This document shows, piece after piece, positions 46,267 through 58,380 of a DNA stretch of 64,000 nt. The position numbers and the translations under genes were made by a program. Under the pieces are notes generated by a model. The model was not told where the DNA came from. It was given only the letters and a program-made list of their open reading frames with translations, and did no database searches. Source of the stretch: Zingiber officinale (lineage: Eukaryota; Streptophyta; Magnoliopsida; Zingiberales; Zingiberaceae). The DNA lies in assembly GCF_018446385.1 (NCBI RefSeq), contig NC_056004.1:26790492-26854491 (forward strand), in the 5' to 3' direction. Each line of letters opens with the position of its first letter. Positions within the stretch are counted from its first letter, which is position 1.

Positions 46267-46271
46267 ATCAC

Positions 46272-48589
46272 TGTCACGCCCCAGAGGAGTCCCTGCCAGA
46301 CAAAAATCCGACAGCATCTCCCCTGTACCGGTGACAATATGAAGCATACATACATACATCACAATATATAAACATAAACAACATATTCATCAGCCCACAC
46401 GGCTGGAACATACATAAAATAGAAACAACATAACTACGAAATGTATCAATTATATATATCTATCCATAGACTACAATTACTATACAGATAAACGACATCT
46501 GTAACAAAAGTGCAAAATGTAAATACAGTGAAACAAAAGTAAAACAAACCAGAAAATCAGCACGTCGAGATCTCTGAGCAACTCTATGAAAGTCCAAAAT
46601 CAACAGTAATAGCAAAAGGATCCCTGTGTCTGCAAAACTGGAGACCAAGGAATGTAGCAAATTAGCCAAATGGCTAAGTGGATACTCAAGAAAGATGTGC
46701 ATGAATTTAATCTTATTGAAGAAGTCAAGGAAGTAGAATAAATCATCATCTTTTGTTACAACTTTAGGATTATTCTTAAAGTTCTACATTTATACATATA
46801 TATGTATAATCATCTTCTCATTATCTATAATCAGGTAAAATTTTTAGATTAGAGTTTAGGATCTTCACCTTATCATCACTTGTCATCATTAATAAAATCA
46901 ATTTTTCAATCTTATTATTTAATTACTCAATTATAAGTTATCATGGTAAGATCAACATGTATATCAATAGTCTGAATCTGATAAATCAACTAAAAAGTGA
47001 ATCACTGGAGCCAATATCATCAAAGTGAAATATCATATGGATAGGCTAAAAGCCTCCTAAGAGTATAAAACTGTCGCATACGTCATCTGACGTACGGGCT
47101 ATCAGCCCTCACTGGTGGAAGACATAATAAACACTGACCGAGGGCTACATCACGCCAACACGCCTCGGGTGTACGGTCAGGTACTCTGGACCGCGGCCGC
47201 CGCACTACCACAATAACATGTGGGCGGTCCAGTACTCTATATAGAGCTCTGGTATAAAGCTAGGCTCATAGTCTTCACTTTTTAATTCTTCATTTACTAT
47301 CTTTATTAATTCACTGTTATGATTATATTCATCCATTTATCATGATTATTCTCTTTTCATATTGATTGGTCAATCAAGGTAATATTTTCGTGTCAAATCT
47401 ATTAATTTATCATTATAGGGTCCACAGATAAAAAGCTACAAGTATCAACAGATAGAGTATCAAAAGCATGAAATATGTAAGGTCAAGCAAGTCAAAAGAG
47501 ACAAGGTATCAACAGAAGATAAATTTAGAATATTTCTTTAATTTTAAAAACAACCCTCCCATATCAATCCCAATATGAACCCACATATGAACAAGAAATA
47601 ATATCAATTATTTATCCTCCAATAATTTTAATATTTTAACCCATTTCGCTATTTCTAATATCAGTTTAATCCCCATTTTGAAAACAATAATACAACATAT
47701 ACATATTCCAATTTATATATTTATTCATGCACAAGGAAATAGACAAGAGTAGATGTATCCACCTTATATACAGCAAAAATCTCCGAGTATCGGCAGGTCA
47801 CCGTGCTCCACTCGAGCTCGGATCTACAAACACAATATCAAACATAACTTAAATAATCAAAATACTATCTAATAATAATAATGACCTAAAATCTACACAT
47901 TAACTCTGATTCAAAATCAGTGAATTATTTTGATCTCGATACCTCGTACCACTTCGCATTCCTAAATACAACATATGTTCTAATCTAGATAACCCTTCTA
48001 ACTACACATCAATTTAACCAAAAGCAACCTAAAATATACCTTCTAAGGGTTTTGTGTGGCTGCTGGAAATTAGGGCAGCAATTAAGGTTCTTTGTCGGCA
48101 ACTCCGGCAAGCTGCGGCAAGCTCCGGCGAACAACAACGACGCTGCCAATAAAAGGACAGCAGCTAGGGCTGCTGTTGGAGGAAACAAAAGGCAGCAAAA
48201 CTGCTGCTGTTGGTGGGGAAAAAGGAGAGAGCAACTAGGGTTTTGTTTCCCCTCTTTTCCCGGTGGTTTGGCGAGCTCCGGCGAACTCCGAGGAGCTCTA
48301 ACAGTGCTGCCGAGAAGCAGAGAAGAGGAAGCAAAGGAGAAAACAGTGCTCTGCCCTTGCTGGTGGAGGAGAAGAGGTGCGGGAGGAGAAAACGAGAGTT
48401 GCTTGAGAAGAACGGGAGAGAAATCTGTCGTTCGTCGCCGCTAGAGAAGAAAAACGAAGAAGAAGAGAGGAGGAAAGGGTTTGAGGCGTCGGTGGGGAAG
48501 AGAAGAAAAGGAGGGGGTATGGGAGAGGCTTGTACATGTGGATGGCATGGATAGATTTGATTATTATTTTTTTTTTCAAATACTTAACA
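46272..48589 (-). repeat. 3' LTR of the young gypsy element
   Basis: 2318 bp, TGTCACGCCCC to ATACTTAACA on the plus strand. Contains the palindromic CTCTATATAGAG (about 47235), whose core reads as a TATA box on the minus strand. Open frames at 48052-48554 recur at 55643-56145 and are LTR sequence. Confidence 0.95.
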
Positions 48590-51500
48590 TTCTCCCCCAC
48601 TAAAAGAAATTTGGTCCCCAAATTTAAGTAAGTGTGAAGCACTGATACCTGGAGGAAATAAATGAGGATATCCGATACGCATGTCCTCCTCACGCTCCCA
48701 AGTTGCTTCTTGATCAGAGTGGTGCTGCCACCCAACCTTTACGAGACGAAGGCATTTGTTCCTCAACCGATGTTCCTTGCGATCTAGAATACGAACAGGG
48801 AATTCTTCGTATGTTGCATCAAACTGTAGGGGAACTATAAGATCCTTCAAGACATGTGTCGGATCCGAAACATACTTCCGCAGCATAGAAACATGAAAGA
48901 CATTATGTACCCTTGCTAAAGCTGGGGGTAACGCAAGTCGATATGCAACAGCACCAATCCGCTCAAGAATCTGGAAAGGTCCGATAAATCTGGGTGCTAA
49001 CTTCCCTTTTAACCCAAATCTCTTAACTCCCTTTATGGGTGAAACACGAAGAAATACGTGATCACCTACTGTGAATTCTAACATTCTTCGTCTTTTATCT
49101 GCGTAACTCTTTTGGCGACTCTGAGCAGTCAATAGTCTCTGTCTAATAGTTCGTACAAGCTCAGCATCATGCTGAACACTCTGAGGGCCCAAGAGTTGAC
49201 GTTCACCGACCTTATCCCATAAGATAGGAGATCTACATGCTCTGCCATAAAGTGCCTCAAACGGTGCCATTTGAATAGCAGAGTGGTAACTGTTATTATA
49301 AGCAAACTCTACCAAATGTAGGTGGTCCTCCCAACTACCCCCAAAATCTAGCACACAAGCACGCAACAGATCCTCTAGAGTCTGGATAGTGCGCTCTGAC
49401 TGTCCATCAGTCTGAGGATGAAAAGCGGTGCTAAAGCGCAGCTCGGTTCCCAACGCCTTTTGGAAACTTTGCCAGAATCTCGAAGTAAAACGTGGATCTC
49501 TATCAGAAATAATACTGAGGGGAATACCATGGAGTTTAATAATTTCTCTGCGATATAACTCTGCTAGACGATCTAGAGATTCTGTCTTACGAATCGGTAA
49601 GATATGTGAGGATTTAGTTAACCGATCGACAATCACCCAGATTGAATCATGTCTCCTCTGGGTCCTTGGTAACCCCGTGACAAAATCCATAGTGACATGC
49701 TCCCACTTCCATTCCGGCACTACAATCTTCTGAAGTAACCCAGCCGGTCTCTGGTGTTCTGCCTTAACTTGCTGGCAAACTAGACACCGAGCTACAAAAT
49801 CTGCAATATCTCTTTTCATACCTTTCCACCAATATGATCGCTTCAAGTCTCGATACATCCGTGTACCACCAGGATGAACTGCAAATCTCGATCGGTGGGC
49901 TTCTCGAAGAAGATCCTCCTTAACAGGATGTCCCTCTGGGACACATAATCTGTTTCGGAACCGAAGAGATCCATCTATATCACGTGTGAATTCTGGCTTG
50001 GGGCCTAACTCCAACTCACTAGCTATAGATCTGAGATACTGGTCTTCCATTTGACTTTCCTTAATCCGCTCCACCAATGGGGACTGTGCGATCAAGGAGA
50101 CCAGTATACCACGTTGTGTTTGCCCTACTTCAGTTAAATCTAACTCTGAAAACTGTTTGACTAGATCTGTAACTGCCACCCTGTGAGTTGCCAATACTCC
50201 TCTAGACTTCCTGCTCAATGCATCTGCGACTACATTAGCTTTTCCAGGATGGTAGTTGATAGTGCAGTCATAGTCTTTCAGAAACTCCATCCACCTTCTC
50301 TGTCGAAGATTTAACTCTTTCTGAGTGAAAAGGTATTTCAGACTCTTGTGATCGGTGAATATCTCAAAGGTAATACCGTAGAGATAATGTCTCCATATTT
50401 TAAGGGCAAAAATGATGGCTGCTAATTCTAAATCATGCACGGGATAATTCTTCTCATGATCTTTTAGCTGACGAGAAGCATAAGCTACTACTCTATCATA
50501 CTGCATCAAAACTGCCCCTAATCCTTGAATAGATGCATCCGTGTAAAGAATGAATCCATCATCTCCAGAGGGAATAACTAATACTGGAGCACTCACCAAT
50601 CTCTGCTTGAGCTCTTGGAAGCTTGCTTCACAAGCCTCAGACCAAGTAAACTTGACTCCTTTTCTAGTTAATCGAGTCAAAGGTGCAGCAATATTAGAAA
50701 ATCCTTCCACAAATCTCCGATAGTACCCAGCTAATCCGAGAAAGCTACGAATTTCCTGCACTGACTTTGGTTGTTCCCATCGGTCAACTGCTTCAATCTT
50801 CTGGGGGTCTACTGAAATCCCTTTGCTAGAGATTACATGCCCTAGAAATCCCACAGAACCCAGCCAAAAAGCACATTTACTGAACTTAGCATATAAGCGT
50901 TCCTTCCGTAAAGTTTCTAGAACTATTCTGAGATGCTGTTCGTGCTCCTCTTCTGATCGCGAATATACCAGAATGTCATCAATAAATACAATAACAAACC
51001 GGTCTAAATATTCTAAGAATACCCGGTTCATTAGATCCATAAATGCTGCAGGAGCATTGGTAAGCCCAAACAACATTACCAAAAACTCATAATGTCCATA
51101 CCGAGTACGGAAGGCAATCTTCTGAATATCTGTATCTCTAACTCGTAACTGGTGATAGCCTGATCTTAAATCAATTTTTGAGTACACACAGGTACCTTTA
51201 AGCTGATCAAACAAATCATCTATTCTAGGTAGAGGATACTTGTTCTTGATAGTTACAGAGTTTAACTGTCTATAATCAATACAGAGCCTCAAGGATCCAT
51301 CTTTTTTCTTCACAAAGAGCACTGGAGCACCCCAAGGAGAAACACTAGGACGGATAAAACCCTTGTCTAGCAACTCCTGAAGTTGGATCTTTAGTTCCTC
51401 CAATTCTCTTGGTGCCATCCGATATGGAGCTTTCGATATTGAAGCTATGCCAGGAAGCAACTCAATGGCAAACTCTACCTGTCGCCGAGGTGGCAAGCCA

Positions 51501-52075
51501 GGAAGTTCTTCAGGAAATACGTCGGGATATTCACGTATTATGTGGACATCAGAAAGCTGGACAGAACTATCCACATTGGAACTCACTAAAGACAAGAGAT
51601 ACCCCTTGCATCCCCGAGCCAACAACTGCTGAGCCTGGAGAGTTGAGATAATAGATACCCCTCGATCATTGATCCCAATAAATTCCCATGATGATTGATC
51701 TAAGGGCTGAAAAGTCACCACTTTGGCTCGACAATCGACAGTGGCATGATGCTCTGACAGCCAATCCATACCCAAAATAATATCGAATTCAGTCATCTCT
51801 AGCACTTGTAGATCCACAGTAAGGATATGACTATCAAAAGTTAAAGGGCAACTCTTGATCTCCTGATCTGACATCAATACTCCACCTGATGGTGTCACTA
51901 CTGATAATCCATAAGGTCGAAGAGTTGGGACCCTCCTAATCTTGCATACAAACTCAGGAGAAATAAAGGAATGCGAGCTACCCGTATCTATCAATATATC
52001 CGCAGGAATATTATAAACAGAAATAATACCTCGGATAACAGATCCTCCAGCTCGCTGTGCCTCCTCACGAGTCAA
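48584..52075 (-). CDS. Gypsy pol: protease, RT, RNase H, integrase, chromodomain-like tail (1163 residues, open)
   Basis: An intact polyprotein for copying and inserting the element. In order: retropepsin ([10 protein letters not shown], residues about 30-39), RT ([45 protein letters not shown]), RNase H ([44 protein letters not shown]), integrase zinc region ([19 protein letters not shown]), integrase core with D, D and E ([27 protein letters not shown]), and the tail ([31 protein letters not shown]). The conserved MPFGLTNAP reads MLFGLTNAP here. The ATG at 52075 is only the first Met: the frame runs open to the gag stop at 52118, so pol is probably made as a gag fusion. The stop (48584-48586) lies inside the 3' LTR. 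Confidence 0.95.
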   Translation of the reverse strand: MTREEAQRAGGSVIRGIISVYNIPADILIDTGSSHSFISPEFVCKIRRVPTLRPYGLSVVTPSGGVLMSDQEIKSCPLTFDSHILTVDLQVLEMTEFDIILGMDWLSEHHATVDCRAKVVTFQPLDQSSWEFIGINDRGVSIISTLQAQQLLARGCKGYLLSLVSSNVDSSVQLSDVHIIREYPDVFPEELPGLPPRRQVEFAIELLPGIASISKAPYRMAPRELEELKIQLQELLDKGFIRPSVSPWGAPVLFVKKKDGSLRLCIDYRQLNSVTIKNKYPLPRIDDLFDQLKGTCVYSKIDLRSGYHQLRVRDTDIQKIAFRTRYGHYEFLVMLFGLTNAPAAFMDLMNRVFLEYLDRFVIVFIDDILVYSRSEEEHEQHLRIVLETLRKERLYAKFSKCAFWLGSVGFLGHVISSKGISVDPQKIEAVDRWEQPKSVQEIRSFLGLAGYYRRFVEGFSNIAAPLTRLTRKGVKFTWSEACEASFQELKQRLVSAPVLVIPSGDDGFILYTDASIQGLGAVLMQYDRVVAYASRQLKDHEKNYPVHDLELAAIIFALKIWRHYLYGITFEIFTDHKSLKYLFTQKELNLRQRRWMEFLKDYDCTINYHPGKANVVADALSRKSRGVLATHRVAVTDLVKQFSELDLTEVGQTQRGILVSLIAQSPLVERIKESQMEDQYLRSIASELELGPKPEFTRDIDGSLRFRNRLCVPEGHPVKEDLLREAHRSRFAVHPGGTRMYRDLKRSYWWKGMKRDIADFVARCLVCQQVKAEHQRPAGLLQKIVVPEWKWEHVTMDFVTGLPRTQRRHDSIWVIVDRLTKSSHILPIRKTESLDRLAELYRREIIKLHGIPLSIISDRDPRFTSRFWQSFQKALGTELRFSTAFHPQTDGQSERTIQTLEDLLRACVLDFGGSWEDHLHLVEFAYNNSYHSAIQMAPFEALYGRACRSPILWDKVGERQLLGPQSVQHDAELVRTIRQRLLTAQSRQKSYADKRRRMLEFTVGDHVFLRVSPIKGVKRFGLKGKLAPRFIGPFQILERIGAVAYRLALPPALARVHNVFHVSMLRKYVSDPTHVLKDLIVPLQFDATYEEFPVRILDRKEHRLRNKCLRLVKVGWQHHSDQEATWEREEDMRIGYPHLFPPGISASHLLKFGDQISFSGGEC
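48590..48601 (-). other. Polypurine tract of the young gypsy element
   Basis: The minus strand reads AGTGGGGGAGAA directly before TGTTAAG of the LTR. It also codes the last residues of pol. Confidence 0.9.
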
Positions 52076-52117
52076 AGCATAAACATGACCCGGCTCAAGA
52101 CCTGATGGCTGACCCCT

Positions 52118-53646
52118 CTAGATAGAAGAAGAGGGCTGACTCTGATCCTGCGAAGGCTGGTATGACTGGGTCGAAGGCTGATAAGATAATGGTGGCTGAT
52201 ACTGCTGGGGTGGAGGTAATAAGTACTGCTGGGGTGGAGGTAGCAGGTACTGCTGGGGTGGAGCCACCAAATACTGCTGAGATGGAGCTGGCAAGTACTG
52301 CTGAGATGTAGCTGGCAAGTACTGAGATGGAGCTGGCAGATACTGCTGAAGTGGAGGTACTGAGTGATACTCACTCTCCACCTGGGACTGCAAATGATAG
52401 AGTTGTGGCTGGTGAGCAGACTGTGTAGGTGGGGGATTTCGTGGCTGAGACTGCTGGGATCTCTGCGGGCCTTTCTGCTGCCGAGACTGTGGAGGTCGTG
52501 AGGTAGGTCGAGCCTGCTGAGACTGTGATCCTCCTGCTTGATGTTGTGCCTTCAAAGTGCAATCTTTCTGCATATGTCCTGGCAGTTTACAATAAAAACA
52601 TATACTCTTATCCAGTGGACATTCTGATGCCAGGTGATTTGGTGCACCACATTGAAAACACTTCACCGATATCTGGCCCCGCTGTGATGGAACTGGGCGA
52701 CTAGGTCCCTGTGATACTTTGGCCACCTTTCGTGACTGTGAATACTCTCTAGTCGTATCCTGACCACGAGATCGACGACCTCGACTCTGCTGTCTAGAGT
52801 GTGAGCCCTGCGAGGTCTGTCGGCTGGCTTCTCTTTCTTGAGAGACTTGCTGCTGAGTCATCTCAATAAATATGGCTCGATCAAGTGCCTCTCGATAAGT
52901 AGTAACAGGAAATCCAGAATCCTTATCCGAATATATGCTGTCAGTCCCTGTGTAAAGTGAAACATACGGTCTGAGTCCTGAGCAACCATATGTGGGCAAA
53001 ACTCAGCAAGTCTGCTAAATTCTGCACTATAGTCTAACACGCTTCGGTCACCCTGCTTGAGACTCATGAATTCCTGGCGTCGAGCAACACAAAATGCTGC
53101 AGGAAAATAATGTCTCTCGAACGCCTCTCGAAAAGACTGCCAAGAGATAATCTGATCCCCAAAGACTGTCTTTTGCATCTTCCACCATGTGGATGCTTGC
53201 CCTCGAAAATGATAAGCGGCTAGCTCTACCTTCTCTGTGTCTGAACAGGACATGTATCCAAAAGTGGCCTCAATATCCTCCAACCATGTACGCACCACCC
53301 AAGGATCGGTGCCTCCATGGAACAGCGTAAAACGATCCTTTGTTGAACTAGCAAGCAAAGGAATACGGGCCTTTTCCATAATAAACGATGCTGTAGGAAT
53401 GGCTGGTACGGCTACCTGAGCTGCAACAAGATGAGGTTGTCCCTCAGTCTGACCACCGACTCCAATACTGGGACCAACCTGAGCTCCCGGTATCAACTCA
53501 GATGGGGAGATAGGAGCCTCATCCAAACCAAGATCAGTAGTAGTGGCACGCTGACATGCACGACCACGACCACTACCACTGTCGCGACCACGACTGCGAC
53601 TACGGGCACGGCTACTGCCCCAACCGCGACCACGGGCTCGTGGCAT
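52118..53646 (-). pseudogene. Gypsy gag with two CCHC knuckles and PQQYL repeats (one frameshift, one stop)
   Basis: It starts at the ATG ending at 53646 with an Arg/Gly-rich start (MPRARGRGWGSSRARSRSRG). Then comes the gag domain (FTLFHGGTDPWVVRTWLEDI, EFMSLKQGDRSVLDYSAEFS). Near 52915-52925 a one-base change moves the frame: one piece ends in DFLLLLIER, the other reads GFPVTTYREALDRAIFIEMT on to two knuckles, CFQCGAPNHLASECP and CFYCKLPGHMQKDC. A proline/glutamine-rich tail holds tandem PQQYL-like repeats (about 52180-52360). TAG at 52118 ends gag; pol follows in the same frame. Confidence 0.9.
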
Positions 53647-53840
53647 TGCCTATAAAATCAGATGAAAATTTTCAATAATCATTTATAATCACGATAATTA
53701 AAACAAAGAATGACCCGTAAATCCTATAGCTCAGAGATACAACTCGACTTGTATAAAAAATTCCTTTGCTCGAGAAGTACATAAACTGAAAACAAAAATC
53801 TCGAAATAAAACCAAAACCCACGAACAGAAAACGAAAAAT

Positions 53841-53855
53841 CGGGCTCTGATACCA
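53841..53855 (-). other. Primer-binding site of the young gypsy element
   Basis: The minus strand reads TGGTATCAGAGCCCG, complementary to initiator Met tRNA, seven bases from the LTR end at 53863. Confidence 0.9.
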
Positions 53856-53862
53856 ATAAAAT

Positions 53863-56176
53863 TGTCACGCCCCCAGAAGAGTCCCTGCCAGACGAAAATC
53901 CGACAGCATCTCCCTTGTACTGGTGACAATATGAAGCATACATACATACATCACAATATAGAAACATAAACAACATATTCATCAGCCCACACGGCTGGAG
54001 CATACATAAAATATAAACAACATAACCACGAAATGTATCAATTATATATATCTATCCATAGACTACAATTACTATACAGATAAACGACATCTGTAACAAA
54101 AGTGCAAAATGTAAATACAGCGAAACAAAAGTAAAACAAACCAGAAAATCAGCACGTCGAGATCTCTGAGCAACTCTATGAAAGTCCAAAATCAACTATA
54201 ATATCAAAAGGATCCCTGTGTCTGCAAAACTGGAGACCAAGGAATGTAGCAAATTAGCCAAATGGCTAAGTGGATACTCAAGAAAGATGTGCATGAATTT
54301 AATCTTATTGAAGAAGTCAAGGAAGTAGAATAAATCATCATCTTTTGTTACAACTTTAGGATTATTCTTAAAGTTCTACATTTATACATATATATGTATA
54401 ATCATCTTCTCATTATCTATAATCAGGTAAAATTTTTAGATTAGAGTTTAGGATCTTCACCTTATCATCACTTGTCATCATTAATAAAATCAATTTTTCA
54501 ATCTTATTATTTAATCACTCAATTATAAGTTATCATGGTAAGATCAACATGTATATCAATAGTCTGAATCTGATAAATCAACTAAAAAGTGAATCACTGA
54601 GCCAATATCATCAGAGTGAAATATCATATGGATAGGCTAAAAGCCTCCTAAGAGTATAAAACTGTCGCATACGTCATCTGACGTACGGGCTATCATCCCT
54701 CACCGGTGGAAGACATAATAAACACTGACCGAGGGCTACATCACACCAACACGCCTCGGGTGTACGGTCAGGTACTCTGGACCGCGGCCGCCGCACTACC
54801 ACAATAACATGTGGGCGGTCCAGTACTCTATATAGAGCTCTGGTATAAAGCTAGGCTCATAGTCTTCACTTTTTAATTCTTCATTTACTATCTTTATTAA
54901 TTCACCGTTATGATTATATTCATCCATTTATCATGATTATTCTCTTTTCATATTGATTGGTCAATCAAGGTAATATTTTCGTGTCAAATCTATTAATTTA
55001 TCATTATAGGGTCCACAGATAAAAAGCTACAAGTATCAACAGATAGAGTATCAAAAGCATGAAATATGTAAGGTCAAGCAAGTCAAAAGAGACAAGGTAT
55101 CAACAGAAGATAAATTTAGAACATTTCTTTAATTTTAAAAACAACCCTCCCATATCAATCCCAATATGAACCCACATATGAACAAGAAATAATATCAATT
55201 ATTTATCCTCCAATAATTTTAATATTTTAACCCATTTCGCTATTTCTAATATCAGTTTAATCCCCATTTTGAAAACAATAATACAACATATACATATTCC
55301 AATTTATATATTTATTCATGCACAAGGAAATAGACAAGAGTAGATGTATCCACCTTATATACAGCAAAAATCTCCGAGTATCGGCAGGTCACCGTGCTCC
55401 ACTCGAGCTCGGATCTACAAACACAATATCAAACATAATTTAAATAATCAAAATACTATCTAATAATAATAATGACCTAAAATCTACACATTAACTCTGA
55501 TTCAAAATCAGTGAATTATTTTGATCTCGATACCTCGTACCACTTCACATTCCTAAATACAACATATGTTCTAATCTAGATAACCCTTCTAACTACACAT
55601 CAATTTAACCAAAAGCAACCTAAAATATACCTTCTAAGGGTTTTGTGTGGCTGCTGGAAATTAGGGCAGCAATTAAGGTTCTTTGTCGGCAACTCCGGCA
55701 AGCTGCGGCAAGCTCCGGCGAACAACAACGACGCTGCCAATAAAAGGACAACAGCTAGGGCTGCTGTTGGAGGAAACAAAAGGCAGCAAAACTGCTGCTG
55801 TTGGTGGGGAAAAAGGAGAGAGCAACTAGGGTTTTGTTTCCCCTCTTTTCCCGGTGGTTTGGCGAGCTCCGGCGAACTCCGAGGAGCTCTAACAGTGCTG
55901 CCGAGAAGCAGAGAAGAGGAAGCAAAGGAGAAAACAGTGCTCTGCCCTTGCTGGTGGAGGAGAAGAGGTGCGGGAGGAGAAAACGAGAGTTGCTTGAGAA
56001 GAACGGGAGAGAAATCTGCCGTTCGTTGCCGCTAGAGAAGAAAAACGAAGAAGAAGAGAGGAGGAAAGGGTTTGAGGCGTCGGTGGGGAAGAGAAGAAAA
56101 GGAGGGGGTATGGGAGAGGCTTGTACACGTGGATGGCATGGATAGATTTGAGTTTTTTTTTTTCAAATACTTAACA
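53863..56176 (-). repeat. 5' LTR of the young gypsy element
   Basis: 2314 bp, the same ends as the partner LTR. Adjacent to the primer-binding site on its left and TSD ATCAC on its right. Confidence 0.95.
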
Positions 56177-56181
56177 ATCAC

Positions 56182-56955
56182 AATAAATTGTGATGATTTT
56201 GGGTAAACCAGGAATCACATCTAAGTCCATTAGAAAGTTCCTGAGTCATACTGCTTCTTTAGCTGCCTCAAAGGCTGCTACATACTCAGCTTCCATGGTT
56301 GAGTCTGAAACGTATTTCTGCTTAATACTCCTCCATGCAATGGCTCCACCTCCTAAAGTAAACACATAGCCTGATGTAGACTTACTGTTGTCCCTATCTG
56401 ATTGGAAATCTGAATCCGTGTAACCTACAGGAAGCAAATCGTCTGCTTGGTAAATTAGCATATAATCTCTAGTCCTTCTCAGGTACTTTAATATATACTT
56501 TACCGCAGTCCAATGTCCTTGTCCAGGGTTACTCTGATATCTGCTAACCTTGCCCACGGCAAAACAGATATCAGGTCTCGTACATAGCATTGCATACATT
56601 AGGCTTCCTACAGCCGAAGCATAAGGAACTACTTTCATGTCCTCTATCTCCTTTGATGTCTTTTGAGACATCTCTGTAGATATAGCTACTCCATGCCTAA
56701 AAGGTAAGAAACCTTTCTTGGAATCTTGCATGCTAAAACGAGCAAGGATTGCATCTATATATGAAGCTTGGGACAGACATAACATTCTTTTCTTGCGATC
56801 CCTTATAACTTTGATCCCAAGAATATGTGCACAATCTCCTAAGTCCTTCATATCAAATTGTTTGGACAACCATACCCTTACGTCCGATAATACCTTGACA
56901 TTGTTGTCAATTAATAAAATATCATCTACATATAGTACAAGAAATACCACCACGT
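56182..56955 (-). pseudogene. Copia RT second half and RNase H first part (one stop)
   Basis: It begins just after the solo LTR with VVVFLVLYVDDILLIDNN, holding the catalytic YVDD. Then LSKQFDMKDLGDCAHILGIK, LMYAMLCTRPDICFAVGKVS and RNase H motifs YTDSDFQSDRDNSKSTSGYV and STMEAEYVAAFEAAKEAV. An in-frame TGA at 56246-56248 follows, most simply a TGG codon changed. The frame reads on as LRNFLMDLDVIPGLPKIITI to the gypsy TSD. Together with 57822-58329 it would be a normal copia RT, so the solo LTR removed nothing. Confidence 0.93.
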
Positions 56956-57816
56956 TGTTGGACCCCGTGGTAGTTTTGATGTGATCAACTAAGTTGGTTA
57001 GGTCCTGCTGTGTTTGATCCCTGTGTCTGAGTGTGCAGGAGTTTAGGAGCACAGGAAGTCGAGCGGAAGGCGCAGCTAGCGAGAAGGATGGCACGGGAAG
57101 GGAGCCGACGGGCTCGGTGCGTCCGAAGGACGAGAGAGCTGCGGAAGAGTACTCCGGTGGGCGTGAAGAGCGTGCACGGCGTTCGAGGGATGTTAAGTCG
57201 GGACGGAAGGCTGCTCGAGGAGAAGGCCGGGAATTGGGTTCGGGTGAGCCCTATTCCGGTTGGCCGCAATCACCCAAAAGAAGCTGGAAATTACTGTAGC
57301 AGAAAGTTACTGTAGCAGAAGTTACTGTAGCTTGAAGGCGCCCTTGAAGGTGCCTTCAAGCCTGTTCAAGGCGCCTTGAGCAGGCCAGTTTGATCGTTTG
57401 CTCTGCGGATAAAGTTTTATCCGAAGATCGAATTGGAGGCGCCTTGAACCCTGTTGGAGGCGCCTTGGACTCTCAGGATAAGATTTCCAGGGCCTATATA
57501 AAGGCCCCTGGAGCTAGGAATTCTACAACAACTCAAGCATTCAATCTGTAGTGTTTCCTAGCAATAGTTCTAAGCTTTTGAAAGTGTAAAAGGCTTCTCC
57601 GCCTTCAGCAAAGGAGAGTTTCTTTTAGTGCGCTTCTACTGCCCTGGATTAACAACCTCATTGGTTGTAACCAGGTTAATTCTTCTGTGTCTTTCTTTTA
57701 TTGTTTTATTATTTTGTTAACTATTGCACTAACTGAGTTGGAAATCCGAGGAGGGTATAGTTTATTTTTGTTTTCAGCAATTCACCCCCCTCTTGTCGGT
57801 CTCCGCTGCACCAACA
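56956..57816 (+). repeat. 861-bp solo LTR (SIRE-like copia) inside RT
   Basis: TGTTGGACCCC to CACCAACA, flanked by CACGT (56951-56955 and 57817-57821). It has a U3 with GGCGCC-containing palindromes (57335-57470), TATA box TATATAAA at 57495-57502, and an end with TTCACCCCCCTC, as in SIRE-type LTRs. There is no internal region, so it comes from LTR-LTR recombination. Plus strand, opposite to the host copia. Its open frames are not genes. Confidence 0.93.
57495..57502 (+). promoter_or_regulatory. TATA box of the 861-bp solo LTR
   Basis: TATATAAAGG about 25 bases after the last GGCGCC palindrome. Confidence 0.6.
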
Positions 57817-57821
57817 CACGT

Positions 57822-58380
57822 TTCCGTTACACTTCTTGTATACACAAGACTCATCCGGACACTGAATAAATCCATATGACTGGATTACTTCATTAAACCG
57901 AATGTTCCAAGACCTTGATGCTTGCTTTAGTCTATAAATGGACCGATTGAGCTTACACACTAGATGCTCTTTGCCTTTTTCAATGAACCCTTCTGGTTGC
58001 TTCATATGGATGTTCTTTTCAAGACTTCCATTAAGGAAAGCTGTCTTGACATCCATTTGCCAAATCTCATAATCCATATGAGCAGCAATGGATAAGAGTA
58101 TCCGGATAGACTTAAGCATGGCTACCGGTGAAAAGGTCTCCTCATAGTCGATTCCCTCTTTCTGAGTGTACCCTTTCGCAACAAGCCTAGCTTTGAAGGT
58201 TTCTACCTTCCCGTCTGTCCCTCTTTTCCTTTTGTAGATCCACTTGCATCCAACGGCTTTTACACCATCAGGTGGTTCTACAAGCTCCCAGACCTTATTA
58301 GAGTACATAGACTCTATTTCAGAATTCATTGCCTTTTGCCAAGATGCTGCATCTATATCTTGGAGTGCTTCGTCATATGT
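57822..58380 (-). pseudogene. Copia RT first half
   Basis: Open piece reading MNSEIESMYSNKVWELVEPP, VGCKWIYKRKRGTDGKVETF, RLVAKGYTQKEGIDYEETFS and MDVKTAFLNGSLEKNIHMKQ, ending at VYKKCNGN, where the solo LTR enters. A one-base shift near 58376 separates it from the integrase frame: 58353 closes the upstream frame while the RT frame (DEALQDIDAASWQKA) is open in the overlap. Confidence 0.93.

Larger units (their letters stand above)
46272..56176 (-). mobile_element. Complete, young Ty3/gypsy element (Tekay-type chromovirus)
   Basis: 9905 bp with TSD ATCAC (46267-46271 and 56177-56181). The two LTRs are 46272-48589 and 53863-56176; the stretches I compared differ at only scattered bases and a one-base indel. 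Minus-strand order: 5' LTR, primer-binding site, gag, pol, polypurine tract, 3' LTR. Pol is open over 1163 residues; gag has one frameshift and one stop. It is the youngest-looking LTR element in the window and lies in a copia RNase H. Confidence 0.96.

Noticed and set aside
48052-48554. Overlapping plus-strand open frames of 130 and 114 residues
   Set aside because: They lie inside the 3' LTR of the young gypsy and recur at 55643-56145; antisense to the element, with no recognisable domain.
53431-53655. Plus-strand Thr-rich open frame
   Set aside because: Antisense to the Arg/Gly-rich start of gypsy gag; its composition is a mirror of that.
57031-57315. Arg-rich plus-strand open frames next to the RT
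   Set aside because: They lie in the U3 of the 861-bp solo LTR; no known motif.
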